Source: Streptomyces sp. WAC05374 (GTDB lineage Bacteria; Actinomycetota; Actinomycetes; Streptomycetales; Streptomycetaceae). Taken from it: a stretch of 64,000 nt of DNA. Shown here in pieces: positions 42,239 to 50,797 of the stretch. The stretch covers positions 1 through 64,000 of the forward strand of contig NZ_SMNQ01000026.1 of NCBI RefSeq assembly GCF_004353505.1. Reading direction: 5' to 3'. The notes beneath the pieces are model-generated. The model saw only the letters and a list, made by a program, of their open reading frames with translations. It did no database searches and was not told the origin of the DNA. The first letter of the stretch is position 1; each line of letters begins with the position of its first letter. Made by a program: the position numbers and the translations under genes.

Positions 42239-43212
42239 CCGGACGCCCCACGGCCCGTTCCGCCCCCATCGGCGCCGGCAGGCCCCGCAACCCCCACCGC
42301 GAACGGCTCCGGCGCGCCCGTGTCACCGCGGCGCGGCGAACCGTCCCTCGCCTCCCCGCCGCATCCGGCGACGCGGCCACTCCCGTACCGCCCGCCCCCA
42401 CCACGACCGGGCTCGTCGGCGCGGTGGCCGCGCAGGCCTCCCTCCTCGCCGCCGCCATGTTCTACCTCGGCGCGGTCTACCTCACCGCCTTCTACCACCA
42501 CTTCCGGCTCGACGTCTTCACCCTCGGCATCGGTTTTCCCGAACTGGCCATCCAGGCACTGAATTTGGTACGCAGACCCGTCGTCATCGCCGTCACTGTC
42601 ATCGCGTACGCGGCCCTCCGCCCCGGCGTGATGACGGGACTTCCCTGGCCCGCGTCCGTCTCCCGCCTCCTGCGCCGTGCCGGCGGGTGGGTCCGTCATG
42701 CCGATCTGCTGCTGATGCCCGCCGGCCTTCTCGCCCTCGTCCTGTGGCAGTGGTCCCACCCCTACGGCTGGGCGGCGGCACTGGCGCTGGCGCTGGGCGT
42801 CACCCTCGCGCACCGGCGGGCCGTCGGCCGCCGGGACGGCCGTGCCGCCGGCCCCGCGGGCAGAGCGGTGGCAACGTCGGTCACCGCACTTCTGATCATG
42901 TGGGCGGTGACGCTGGCCGCCAACGACCTGGGAGTGTCCGAAGCACGTCTGACGGGCCGGCACGTCGTCAGCCGTACGGCCGTCGTCGTACTGTCCACCG
43001 AGCGCCTCAGCCTTGCGGGCCCGGGGCTACGCGTCGAAGACCTCGGCAAGGACGCGCACTTCCGCTACCGGTACACGGGCCTGCGGCGGCTCATCGAACG
43101 GGGCGGCCGGTACTACCTGCTGGCAACGGGCTGGACGCACGCCACCGGTACGACGTACGTGATCGACGTCCGTGACGGCATCCGCGTGGAGCTGATGCCC
43201 GGCACCCGGTGA
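42235..43212 (+). CDS. Multi-pass membrane protein of unknown function
   Basis: 325 residues, ATG overlapping the lipoprotein stop. A basic, Pro-rich N-terminus (about 55 residues) precedes five membrane helices: VGAVAAQASLLAAAMFYLGA (continuing LTAFYHHFRLD), VVIAVTVIAYAALRPGVM, LLLMPAGLLALVLWQWSHPY, AAALALALGVTLAHRR and AVATSVTALLIMWAVTLAAN. The C-terminal 90 residues are soluble (RTAVVVLSTERLSLAGPGLR, LRRLIERGGRYYLLATGWTH) and probably extracytoplasmic. No family recognised. Translational coupling with the tether lipoprotein points to one envelope unit. Confidence 0.78.
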   Translation: MTGRPTARSAPIGAGRPRNPHRERLRRARVTAARRTVPRLPAASGDAATPVPPAPTTTGLVGAVAAQASLLAAAMFYLGAVYLTAFYHHFRLDVFTLGIGFPELAIQALNLVRRPVVIAVTVIAYAALRPGVMTGLPWPASVSRLLRRAGGWVRHADLLLMPAGLLALVLWQWSHPYGWAAALALALGVTLAHRRAVGRRDGRAAGPAGRAVATSVTALLIMWAVTLAANDLGVSEARLTGRHVVSRTAVVVLSTERLSLAGPGLRVEDLGKDAHFRYRYTGLRRLIERGGRYYLLATGWTHATGTTYVIDVRDGIRVELMPGTR

Positions 43213-43333
43213 CCACCGGTGCACCCAGACAGCCGGCGGGGGTGCCCCGCCAGGCCGACCAGCCCGGCCGGCGGGTCGCCGTTTCTGGGACCGCGTGGTC
43301 GTCACCTCGCGGCCCAGCCATCGCATCAGCGGT

Positions 43334-44137
43334 TCAGGCGCCCGTCTTGTGGTTGATCCGGAAGGTGATGACGTCCACTCCGTCGGTTCCCACCAGATCG
43401 GGGTAGTGGCCCTGGAGGACTTCCCGGAGCCGGGCCGCGGTCGTCAACCCCTCGGCCTGCGCGTCCTGGTCGGTGAGGTCGCTGACCAGGCAGTGCCTGA
43501 TGCCCGTCACCTCCGCCGGCAGGACGACTTCAGGGTCGCTCTCGAATACCAGTCTCGCCGGGCCGAGCTGCGCCGGGTCCCGGAAGCGGGTGGTCTTGGT
43601 CTTGACGCCGGAGCGGACGGCTTCGAGGTAGCGGGGGTTGAACCGGATGATCGGGGGACCAGCCGCCTCGGGATCCCGGTAGAGCGATGGGTCGAGACCG
43701 TTCATGCCCGCCTCCGGGGTCCACCGCTGAGCGAGCGGCATCAGATCGGCGGCGAGCACGGACCTCAGACCCGCGGGGGTGGGCACGATGACGCGCATGG
43801 TGGGGTAGTGGTCCACGAAGACCTGACGGTCGCGCCCGCACGGGCCGATGACCCCGCGCCCGTGGTTACCCACGGCGACGATGCAGCGCATCTGGCGGGC
43901 GCCCTGGGCTCGTGCGGCTCCCAGCGCCACGAGTTCGGCGCACGGCCCGCCGGTGAAGTGGTAGAGGTTCACACCGGCGAACATCCGGTAGTCGGCCGCC
44001 ATGACCGCGGCGCCCACCGTGTGGATCCCGTCCTCGTCGGGCCCGGCGTCGGTATGCGCGTCTATGGTGCGGCGTGCCAGCTCCACGAGCTCACGCTCGT
44101 CGTCATCGAGAGCTCGCGCGGATGACGGGACGTACAC
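43334..44137 (-). CDS. Blasticidin-S-deaminase-like domain fused to ASCH domain
   Basis: 267 residues. Residues 10-125 follow the blasticidin-S deaminase / cytidine deaminase fold closely: YRMFAGVNLYHFTGGPCAEL, MRCIVAVGNHGRGVIGPCGR, DRQVFVDHYPTMRVIV. Cys66 and Glu68 (PCAE) and Cys100 are the expected Zn ligand, acid and second ligand. The third ligand, normally Cys in PCGRCRQ, is Asp103. Residues about 164-262 are an ASCH (PUA-like) domain: IIRFNPRYLEAVRSGVKTKT, LGPARLVFESDPEVVLPAEV and VDVITFRI. ASCH domains bind RNA or nucleotide ligands. The protein may deaminate a modified cytosine nucleoside or antibiotic; activity depends on whether Asp can hold zinc. Confidence 0.85.
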   Translation of the reverse strand: MYVPSSARALDDDERELVELARRTIDAHTDAGPDEDGIHTVGAAVMAADYRMFAGVNLYHFTGGPCAELVALGAARAQGARQMRCIVAVGNHGRGVIGPCGRDRQVFVDHYPTMRVIVPTPAGLRSVLAADLMPLAQRWTPEAGMNGLDPSLYRDPEAAGPPIIRFNPRYLEAVRSGVKTKTTRFRDPAQLGPARLVFESDPEVVLPAEVTGIRHCLVSDLTDQDAQAEGLTTAARLREVLQGHYPDLVGTDGVDVITFRINHKTGA

Positions 44138-45081
44138 CTCTTCGACCTTCCTTCCCTCACCGGTCGCCCAAGATCATTCCACGGCCCGCAGGCCGGCTCC
44201 ACAGGGTTTCGGCCGACTCCGGCCACACCCCGACGGCGGTGACGGTGAGGCGGCGCGCCGTTCGACGCACTGGCGGCGAACGCGTCGAGCGAGGGCTCGG
44301 ACCGAGGCGGTCGAGAACGCGGCCACCCCCGGCGAGGTCGACCTGAACGAGCAGCTCCAGAAGCCGCTGAAAGGCTCGGGCGCGTAGCGACGGGGTGGGG
44401 CACTCCCGCTCACCGCGCGGCTCGCGCACCGGCGCATGGTGGCTGAGGCGAGGGGTCTCCCACCGGTGACCTGGGACAAGACGTGGGGCGACCGGATGTT
44501 GGAAGACGCTCCGGAGGGAACGCCCGCCCGCAGCCGATCCAGGCCGCATCGCCGGAATCCTCCTGCCGCACCGGAGAAGAAGCCCGACGATCTCCGCATC
44601 CGCACGGTCATGGCCCGGATGGGCGCGATCGAGTCCACCCCGCACCTTGCCAACCTGAAGTGAACCGGAGAAGGTCAACGGGCTGCGAATGCCGCACAGT
44701 TGGTTCCTCTGCAGGCCGCGGTCCGGTCCTCCATGCTGCCGACCCGCTACCAGGTCGCAACCGCCTGCCCCGGCCTGCGCCCCCCGTCGTGCGGGCCCGT
44801 CCACGTACGCCGCCGTCAGCGCCCGGCCCTCGGTGCCGCGACGCCGCCCGGTCCCGGTCCCGGATCGGCCCCCTCGCGTCTCCCGGGCAGGTGCCGGCCC
44901 CGCCGGGGCGGCGGAGCGCGGTGCGTCGCGGCTACGACAGTGCCAGCCCGGCCATGGTCCGTGCCTCGCGCGTTTGCCCGGGGAGCGCGGTGGAAGAGTT
45001 GACCCCGACGACCGGCCGGCCGAGTCGCCGGCCGGATGGCCGATCCTGCTCGACGCCCTGAACGGAAACAGGAGCCCGCCA
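44138..45081. other. Long intergenic region, 944 bp, no gene I can support
   Basis: The best candidate is a rightward frame at 44436-44663 (75 codons, containing VTWDKTWGDRMLEDAPEGTP and RIRTVMARMGAIESTPHLAN). It is partly coding-like but has no ribosome site or known family. Other frames are Arg/Pro-rich. It may be the remains of a decayed gene. Confidence 0.35.
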
Positions 45082-45687
45082 TTGCGCATCTACGCCCAGA
45101 CTCCCGCCCGCCGGAACCGCCAGGTGCTCGCGGACCTGACCGCCGTGGCCCTGATCGCCCTCACGGTGTGGGCGGCGCTCTGCATCCGCGACAGGATCAT
45201 GCTGCTGGCTGAGCCGGGGCGGAAGGTCGAGAGCTCCGGAGACGGCCTCGCCGAAGAGCTCGGCAACGCCGCGGACGCCGCGTCGGACGTACCGCTCGTC
45301 GGCGGTGTCCTGAACAAGCCGCTCCAGTCCGCGGCCGACGCCAGTACCGGCTTCGCCGACGCCGGCGCATCGTTCCAGGAGACCGTCACCCAGGTCGCCG
45401 ACCTGACGACGGCGGCTCTCCTCGTCGTCCTCGTGCTCCTGATCCTGATCTTCTGGCTGCCCCCGCGCCTTCTCTGGATGCGCCGCAGCCTGATCGTCCG
45501 CCGGCTGGCCGACGCGCCGGGCGGCGCCGACCTGCTTGCGCTGCGCGCCCTCACCGGCCCGCCGGCCGCCCTGGTCAAGCTGCCCGCCCCGCCCGGCGGG
45601 TTCGCCGACGCCTGGCGTCGCGGCGACCAGGAGGTCATCGCCGCCCTCGGCGCGGCCGCCCTCGCACACGCCGGCCTGCGTCCCTGA
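45082..45687 (+). CDS. Two-helix membrane protein, hypothetical
   Basis: 201 residues starting at TTG 45082, eight bases after AGGAG. The two membrane helices are LADLTAVALIALTVWAALCI and LTTAALLVVLVLLILIFWLP. Between them lies an outer helical loop (GDGLAEELGNAADAASDVPL, NKPLQSAADASTGFADAGAS). A cytoplasmic tail with RRLADAPGGADLLALRALTG follows the second helix. Conserved in many Streptomyces as a hypothetical membrane protein; function unknown. Confidence 0.82.
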   Translation: MRIYAQTPARRNRQVLADLTAVALIALTVWAALCIRDRIMLLAEPGRKVESSGDGLAEELGNAADAASDVPLVGGVLNKPLQSAADASTGFADAGASFQETVTQVADLTTAALLVVLVLLILIFWLPPRLLWMRRSLIVRRLADAPGGADLLALRALTGPPAALVKLPAPPGGFADAWRRGDQEVIAALGAAALAHAGLRP

Positions 45688-45767
45688 CGTACGCCTCCCA
45701 CGGCGCGGGACGGCCAACGGACGGATACGGGCCGGGGGGCGCGTACGGGCCACCGGCTCCCCGGCGG

Positions 45768-46448
45768 TCAGGCCGCCACACGTTCCTCGGCGACGAACTT
45801 CTCCACGAACTCCCGTGCACGCCGGTCGAGATCGGCGTACTGCGCCTCTCGCTCGGCGCCGGTGACCGCTTCGCCGACCAGGAGGTTGCCTTCGGCGTCG
45901 ACACGCTGCGGGCGCTCCTCCGCGTCGGTGAGCAGCCCGACGGTGGAATGGGAGAAGCCGCAGTAGTAGGCGATGCCTTCGCTCAGATTGGTCTCGAGGA
46001 CGGTTTGCATCCCCTCCACGACGGGATCGCCGGTCGTGGCCCCGGCCAGGCCCAGCCACAGGATGCGCTTGCCGTCGAGGCGGGGCTTGCTACGGCCGTA
46101 GGCGAACCCGTAGTTCCATACGCGGTCGATCCAGCCCTTGAGGATGGCCGGGACGCTCTGCCAGTACACCGGGAAGACGGCGACGACGACATCGGCGTCA
46201 AGGATGCGCCGCATGTGGGCGTGCACTTCGTCCGAGTACGCCTTCTCCCTGTTGTTCCAGTCCGGCTGGTCGGCCGTGTTCATGCGCGGGTCGAACCCTT
46301 CGGCGTGCAGGTCGAGCAGGTCGACGCGGTATCCGGCGGCTTCGAGCCGGACGGCGGCACGCCGGGCCGTGTGCGCGGTGAGCGAATCGGTGCGGTGGTG
46401 TGCGACGACCACGAGGGCTGTCCTGGCAAGGCTGTCGTGCTGTGTCAC
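45768..46448 (-). CDS. Flavodoxin-fold NAD(P)H oxidoreductase (KefF/MdaB-like)
   Basis: 226 residues. RTALVVVAHHRTDSLTAHTA is the FMN/FAD phosphate-binding strand-loop. YRVDLLDLHAEGFDPRM, VVVAVFPVYWQSVPAILKGW (the FPxYWxSxPA motif of the quinone-reductase group) and IDRVWNYGFAYGR follow. The enzyme reduces quinones or nitro/electrophilic compounds using NAD(P)H. It is divergent from an AraC regulator with a 104-base gap, a standard pairing in which AraC controls the reductase in response to electrophiles. Confidence 0.9.
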   Translation of the reverse strand: MTQHDSLARTALVVVAHHRTDSLTAHTARRAAVRLEAAGYRVDLLDLHAEGFDPRMNTADQPDWNNREKAYSDEVHAHMRRILDADVVVAVFPVYWQSVPAILKGWIDRVWNYGFAYGRSKPRLDGKRILWLGLAGATTGDPVVEGMQTVLETNLSEGIAYYCGFSHSTVGLLTDAEERPQRVDAEGNLLVGEAVTGAEREAQYADLDRRAREFVEKFVAEERVAA

Positions 46449-46552
46449 GTCAACTCCTGGCTGATCTCGGTCGATTCGATGCGTCCAGTACAGCCGCGGT
46501 GGCGTGGATGATCCATGGGAGAAACCCTCCAGAACATAGGAGATCGTCTACG

Positions 46553-47491
46553 ATGCGTTCCATGGATCCCTTGAGCTCACTGCTGAGTGGCATCCGGGCC
46601 GAGGGTTCGGTCGTCACCCACGCCGTACTGACGGCCCCCTGGACCATCCGCTTCGCCGACGACGCACCGCTCACCATGATCAGCGTGCTGCGCGGCGGGG
46701 GCACCCTGATGCTCGCCGACGGCACCGAGCGGGCGGTCGGCCCGGGCGACACGGCCATTGTGCGCGGCCCCGCCCCGTTCCACCTCGTGGACCACCCCAC
46801 CACTGTCCACAGCCCTCACACCACGTACGAGATCGCCTGCTTCACCAAGGACGCCGAGTGCACCGCCCAGGAACTCGGCGGTATCCACTGGGGCACCGAC
46901 TCGGAGGAGGCGACCGCGCTGATCGTGGGCGCCTACCGTGCCTCGAACCATCGCCACGAGCGGCTCCTGCGCGCCCTGCCGCCCGTACTGGTCATCACGG
47001 AGGACGTCGAGGTCTGCGCCTGGCTGGAGACGGCCGCCGCCGACGCCGCCCAACTCTCGGCCGGCTCGCAGGCGCTGATGGACCGGCTCCTGGACTGGGC
47101 CCTGGTGTGCACCTTGCGCAACTGGTTCGACCAGGCAGGCGCCGACGCGCCCGGTTGGTACCGGGGCCTCGCCGACCCCGTCCTCGCCCCGGCCCTGCAA
47201 GCCTTCCACGACCGGCCCGCCGAGACCTGGACGGTGGCGTCGCTGGCCGCTCGAGCCGGCGTCTCCCGGGCGCTGTTCGCCAAGCGCTTCACCAAGCTGA
47301 TGGGCCGCCCGCCCCTCGCCTACCTCACGGAATGCCGCATGGACGAGGCCGAGGCGCTCCTGACCGACACCGACCTCAGCATCGCCCAGATCGGCAGGTC
47401 CGTCGGTTATGCCGACGCTTTCGGCTTCAGCGCCGCGTTCAAACGCCACAAGGGCCAAAGCCCCAGGATGTTCCGCACCGCGGCGGCCTGA
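46553..47491 (+). CDS. AraC-family regulator with cupin sensor domain
   Basis: 312 residues from ATG 46553 (MRSMDPLSSLLSGIRAEGSV) behind AGGAGA. The N-terminal AraC_binding/cupin_6 domain has IRFADDAPLTMISVLRGGGT and VGPGDTAIVRGPAPFHLVDH, a metal-type cupin half-motif. The C-terminal double HTH is WTVASLAARAGVSRALFAKR, FTKLMGRPPLAYLTECRMDE, LSIAQIGRSVGYADAFGFSA and FKRHKGQSPRMFR. It probably regulates the divergent oxidoreductase; TGGATGATCCA (46505-46515) is a small dyad in the shared promoter. Confidence 0.93.
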   Translation: MRSMDPLSSLLSGIRAEGSVVTHAVLTAPWTIRFADDAPLTMISVLRGGGTLMLADGTERAVGPGDTAIVRGPAPFHLVDHPTTVHSPHTTYEIACFTKDAECTAQELGGIHWGTDSEEATALIVGAYRASNHRHERLLRALPPVLVITEDVEVCAWLETAAADAAQLSAGSQALMDRLLDWALVCTLRNWFDQAGADAPGWYRGLADPVLAPALQAFHDRPAETWTVASLAARAGVSRALFAKRFTKLMGRPPLAYLTECRMDEAEALLTDTDLSIAQIGRSVGYADAFGFSAAFKRHKGQSPRMFRTAAA

Positions 47492-47915
47492 ACCCCGGTC
47501 CGGCGACCGGGGGGTGCTCTTCTCCCGCACGGCGCTCCGCAACTGCCGCGCGCTCAACGCCGCCGTCGGGGCCGGCCGGGCCTCCCGCCCGACGTCCCGC
47601 CCGACGTCCCGGTCGACTCCCTCGCCGTCGACTGCCCTCGGCTCCCGCCGCACCTCCGCCCCCGCCCCGGACTCCGAGGACGTCCACGCCCGCCAATCAC
47701 CCCAGGACCGACCACCGGCTTATCGCCGTCGACCACCGTGCGGCCACGCCCTTTCCGCCGTATTCGACCGCTTGGGCGGCGTTGCCGGCCTCGACACGCA
47801 CCCCCAGGGTTCCTGCTCGTCGAGTGCCCCGGCCGGCCACCCGTGCGTGACCTGCGGAGACCCTACTGTGTGAGGGGCACCTGCCCGCCGTACGAGCGAC
47901 AAGGAGCACCCGGCC
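47492..47915 (+). other. Intergenic region, 424 bp, no supported gene
   Basis: It has high GC and no coding bias. The last 40 bases carry AGGAG for the SUKH gene. No dyad or RNA motif seen. Confidence 0.5.
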
Positions 47916-48887
47916 GTGGACGTCGAAATCCCCCCGCACGTGCGTGACGCCGCCGCTCAGCTCGGCGCCGGCGTCCCCTATGCCCTGAAGGTTCTGGCCG
48001 GCCGGCTGGCCGAGGACCCGGACATGGGCCGGCCGTCAGGCCCGCCCGGCACGCTCACCGTGTCGGTCGATGGCGAGCTGTTCGAGGACTGCCCCGACCT
48101 GACCATCGGGTACGTACGCGAACCCGACCGGATCGAGATCCGGTACGTGAACCCGTCGACGCCCGCCCGGACCGCCGACGACACCCACGACGACATCCAT
48201 GACGAACCCCATGACAGGCCGGCCGATACCGCCTCCGACACGATCACCGGGCGAGAGGTCACCGACGCCTGGCAGCGCGTCTCGGGCTGGCTCCGGCAGC
48301 ACGCCCCGGACTCCCACGCCGCGCTGCGCGCCGGCGCGAGTCCCACCGTCCTCACTGCCTTGGAGCGCGATCTCGGTGTGCACATACCTGCCGGCCTGCG
48401 CGCCCTGTGGTTACTGACCGCGGGTGACGAGGGGGTCGACGGCGCGGGTTGCCTGCCCGGCAACCAGGCATTGATGACTCCGGAGTCCGTAGTCGCCTTC
48501 CACCGGCAGCAGTCGCACGCGCAAGCGCGGCAGGACGGACTGGACGCGCACCGCCCCGCGCGTGACCGGATCACCGTGTGGAAGGCGGCCTGGATACCGG
48601 TCATTTCCTACGGCGTGTCCGACCGCACATCGGGCCTCTACCTGGACGCTGCGACCGGATACCTGGGCCGCTGGTCGCGCCACGACGAAGGCCCTGGCGA
48701 CGAGCTCGACACGCTGGTGACCTACCTGGAAGAGGTCGCCGACATGCTCGAAGCCCCGGCTCTCGCCACCCGGGACAAGCCCGGCCTCGTCGGCGCGGCC
48801 CTGGTGTGGGGCAGCAGGCTCGACCCCGGGCTGGAAGAGCGGTGGCAGCCCCTGACCGGCCGGCCACACGGCAGGGGCCGGCCATGA
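47916..48887 (+). CDS. SUKH (SMI1/KNR4) family protein
   Basis: 323 residues from GTG 47916, nine bases after AGGAG. The N-terminal 75 residues are a separate small domain (VDVEIPPHVRDAAAQLGAGV, TLTVSVDGELFEDCPDLTIG). The SUKH core spans about 130-300: VTDAWQRVSGWLRQHAPDSH, VLTALERDLGVHIPAGLRAL with WLLTAGDEG, AWIPVISYGVSDRTSGLYLD and TGYLGRWSRHDEGPGDELDT. SUKH proteins are the commonest immunity proteins of polymorphic toxin systems, though housekeeping members exist. Codon 166 is TTA (48411-48413), so translation should depend on the bldA tRNA and be developmentally timed. No adjacent toxin gene is recognisable. Confidence 0.88.
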   Translation: MDVEIPPHVRDAAAQLGAGVPYALKVLAGRLAEDPDMGRPSGPPGTLTVSVDGELFEDCPDLTIGYVREPDRIEIRYVNPSTPARTADDTHDDIHDEPHDRPADTASDTITGREVTDAWQRVSGWLRQHAPDSHAALRAGASPTVLTALERDLGVHIPAGLRALWLLTAGDEGVDGAGCLPGNQALMTPESVVAFHRQQSHAQARQDGLDAHRPARDRITVWKAAWIPVISYGVSDRTSGLYLDAATGYLGRWSRHDEGPGDELDTLVTYLEEVADMLEAPALATRDKPGLVGAALVWGSRLDPGLEERWQPLTGRPHGRGRP

Positions 48888-48989
48888 CCGGTTCGTGACG
48901 GTCCCTGCATGTGGCTCTCGAAGAGGCCTATACGGAAACCGTCCTCGCGAAGCCGCCACGACCAGTGGGACCGAGGGCCGCACCTGTCA

Positions 48990-49188
48990 GGCAACGTCCG
49001 AGGTGGTTGCCGGGTACGAGACCGTGACCGTGTACCTGCCCTCGCGCAAGGCCACCCTGGTCGTCATGATCAACACCGACGTCCGCCGGCAGGGTCAGGA
49101 GCCGTCCACGCTCCTCGCCCGTGCGATCACCCAGGTCGTCACCCCGGGCAACGTCTACGACAGCAAGGCCACCTCCCCACGCGGGTGA
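48990..49188 (+). pseudogene. C-terminal scrap of a serine beta-lactamase/DD-peptidase-family gene
   Basis: GYETVTVYLPSRKATLVVMI followed by NTDVRRQGQEPSTLLARAIT and VVTPGNVYD is the characteristic C-terminus of secreted Streptomyces serine hydrolases. Just upstream, in another frame, LSGNV resembles the G-H-x-G-x-V-x-G-Y motif that normally leads into it, so at least one frameshift is present and the catalytic domain is gone. No start codon context is visible. A remnant, not expected to be functional. Confidence 0.8.
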
Positions 49189-49230
49189 CGCCCCGCCCCT
49201 GGCGGCCCCAGAGCCCACCACCTTCCCCAC

Positions 49231-49284
49231 AGCCGCAGCCGCAGCCGCAGCCGCAGCCGCAGCCACAGCCACAGCCACAGCCAC
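49231..49284 (+). repeat. Hexanucleotide array (AGCCGC)5(AGCCAC)4
   Basis: Nine tandem hexamers just after the hydrolase scrap, followed by related ACCGCG triplets. It is noncoding in context (no ribosome site) and probably slips during replication. The rest of 48888-49489 shows no gene. Confidence 0.9.
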
Positions 49285-49489
49285 AACCGCGACCGCGACC
49301 GTGTCTCGACGGCCGTCCGTCGTCGGGACCAGCGACCCCCGCCGGCGGACGGCCCGGCCGTGACGGCGACCCGCCGGGAAGCGAAGGTGTCAGACCCCGA
49401 AGGCGGGGCAAGCGGAGCTCAGCGAACGGTCACCCTGATCATCACGTAGCTGGCCAACCGTGACCCTGAGACGACAAGGCGGGCCTTTC

Positions 49490-49837
49490 ATGAGCGGCAA
49501 TATCTGGAGCTATCGCGACATCTCCGGCTTCCAGGCGGGGGCGGACCTGACCGGGTACACGGTCGAAGCCACTGACGGCAGCATCGGAAAGGTCGACAAG
49601 CACTCCGACGAGGTCGACGCCGCCCACATCGTGGTCGACACCGGCGTCTGGATCTTCGGCAAGCACGTCCTGCTGCCCGCCGGCACCATCACCAGCATCG
49701 ACCTCCAGGAACACACGATCTACGTCGACCGGACGAAGGAAGAGATCAAGAACGCGCCCGAGTTCGACAAGGACCGCCACCACCCCATCGAGCCGGACTA
49801 CTACGGCAAGATCGGCCAGTATTACAACCACATGTAG
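49490..49837 (+). CDS. PRC-barrel domain protein
   Basis: 115 residues from ATG 49490, behind AAGGCGGG. The single domain is a PRC barrel: GFQAGADLTGYTVEATDGSI, GKVDKHSDEVDAAHIVVDTG, WIFGKHVLLPAGTITSIDLQ, EHTIYVDRTKEEIKNAPEF. Stand-alone PRC-barrel proteins in Streptomyces are common near stress and sigma-related loci and are thought to bind protein partners or RNA. The C-terminus (DYYGKIGQYYNHM) is aromatic-rich. No operon partner. Confidence 0.9.
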   Translation: MSGNIWSYRDISGFQAGADLTGYTVEATDGSIGKVDKHSDEVDAAHIVVDTGVWIFGKHVLLPAGTITSIDLQEHTIYVDRTKEEIKNAPEFDKDRHHPIEPDYYGKIGQYYNHM

Positions 49838-50248
49838 CTCCTCATGCCACACCACCAGCCGGTGGCCGTCGCGGGCCCCCCTCCCGAGACGGCCACCGCG
49901 CTGTCGGCACGAGCCGATCCGCGCCTTTCGCGCGGGCACACGGCATCGGCGATGAATGCCAGGCCGAGCGGGCACCGCGAAGCCCCCGACGAGCGGGCGA
50001 CCGACGGCCCCACCCGGACGGAGTCACCCCCCTCACGTCTGCCTTCTCTCCGCCGAAGCGCTCGTCCGGCGCAGGCCCGGCTTTCGACCGGGTGAACGTG
50101 GCAAACCGGGTCGGCCTGACCACCGCACCGTCCGATGAGAGCAGCCCGTCAGGACCCTGGCGGCGGCCCCGAAGGCGCCACGGCGATGCCCGCACCGGCT
50201 CATCCCGGTGACGCGCCGTTGTACCCGCTGCCAGGTCTGGCTCGGGTC
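49838..50248. other. Intergenic region, 411 bp, no supported gene
   Basis: Convergent interval between the PRC-barrel gene and the leftward acidic protein. No hairpin strong enough to call, no coding bias. Confidence 0.5.
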
Positions 50249-50752
50249 TCATTCGGAACGGGTGGGCTTCTCCGCGGTCGCCTGTGGTGCCTTGGGGGCT
50301 TCCGGGGCCTTGGGCGCGTCCGGGGTCTTGGGAGGCTTGGTGAAGTCGCTCTTCTTCGGCCTCTCCTTCAGATCCTCGTCCTTCTTGAGGTCGCCGTACT
50401 CCTTCACCGTCGCGCTCCCGTCCTGCATGCCGGCGGAGGCCGCCTTGGTGACCGAGCCGGGATCCTGGGCGTACCGGCCCTGTTCACCGGCGGACGCCTG
50501 GGTGGTCCGGATGAAGGAGCCGAGGATTCCCAGGACGGCCCGCGCCTCGGGTGACGTCTCCTGCACGATCTTGGAGCGGGAGGAGGCGCCGTGGATCGCG
50601 CTGTTGAACAGGCTGGGACTGGTGTCGTCGTATGTATCGTCGTCGGAGTCCTCGAAGTCGACGTCCTCGCCCGGCCGGGATTTCGTGCTGTCGGTGGTCA
50701 CGGAGAACAGTCCCGCGCCCTTGGCGGCGCTGTTGAAGATGTTGTCGAACAC
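50249..50752 (-). CDS. Small acidic, Lys/Pro-tailed protein, partner of the pore-former-like gene
   Basis: 167 residues from GTG 50752, behind AGAGGTGA. The N-terminal 45 residues are highly acidic (GEDVDFEDSDDDTYDDTSPS) and the middle is helical (SPEARAVLGILGSFIRTTQA). The C-terminal 50 residues are Lys/Pro/Ala repeats (TPDAPKAPEAPKAPQATAEK). No signal peptide and no recognised family. It is 45 bases downstream of the aerolysin-like gene on the same strand and therefore probably cotranscribed. An accessory, chaperone or protective role is possible but unproven. Confidence 0.7.
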   Translation of the reverse strand: MFDNIFNSAAKGAGLFSVTTDSTKSRPGEDVDFEDSDDDTYDDTSPSLFNSAIHGASSRSKIVQETSPEARAVLGILGSFIRTTQASAGEQGRYAQDPGSVTKAASAGMQDGSATVKEYGDLKKDEDLKERPKKSDFTKPPKTPDAPKAPEAPKAPQATAEKPTRSE

Positions 50753-50797
50753 CTGGTCGTCACCTCTGGTCGTCGTCGTGGCGGCGGTGCCGCGTGG

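Noticed and set aside
49231..49284. Coding Gln/Pro- or Ala-rich repeat protein
   Set aside because: No start or ribosome site; the hexamer array lies after a pseudogene fragment.
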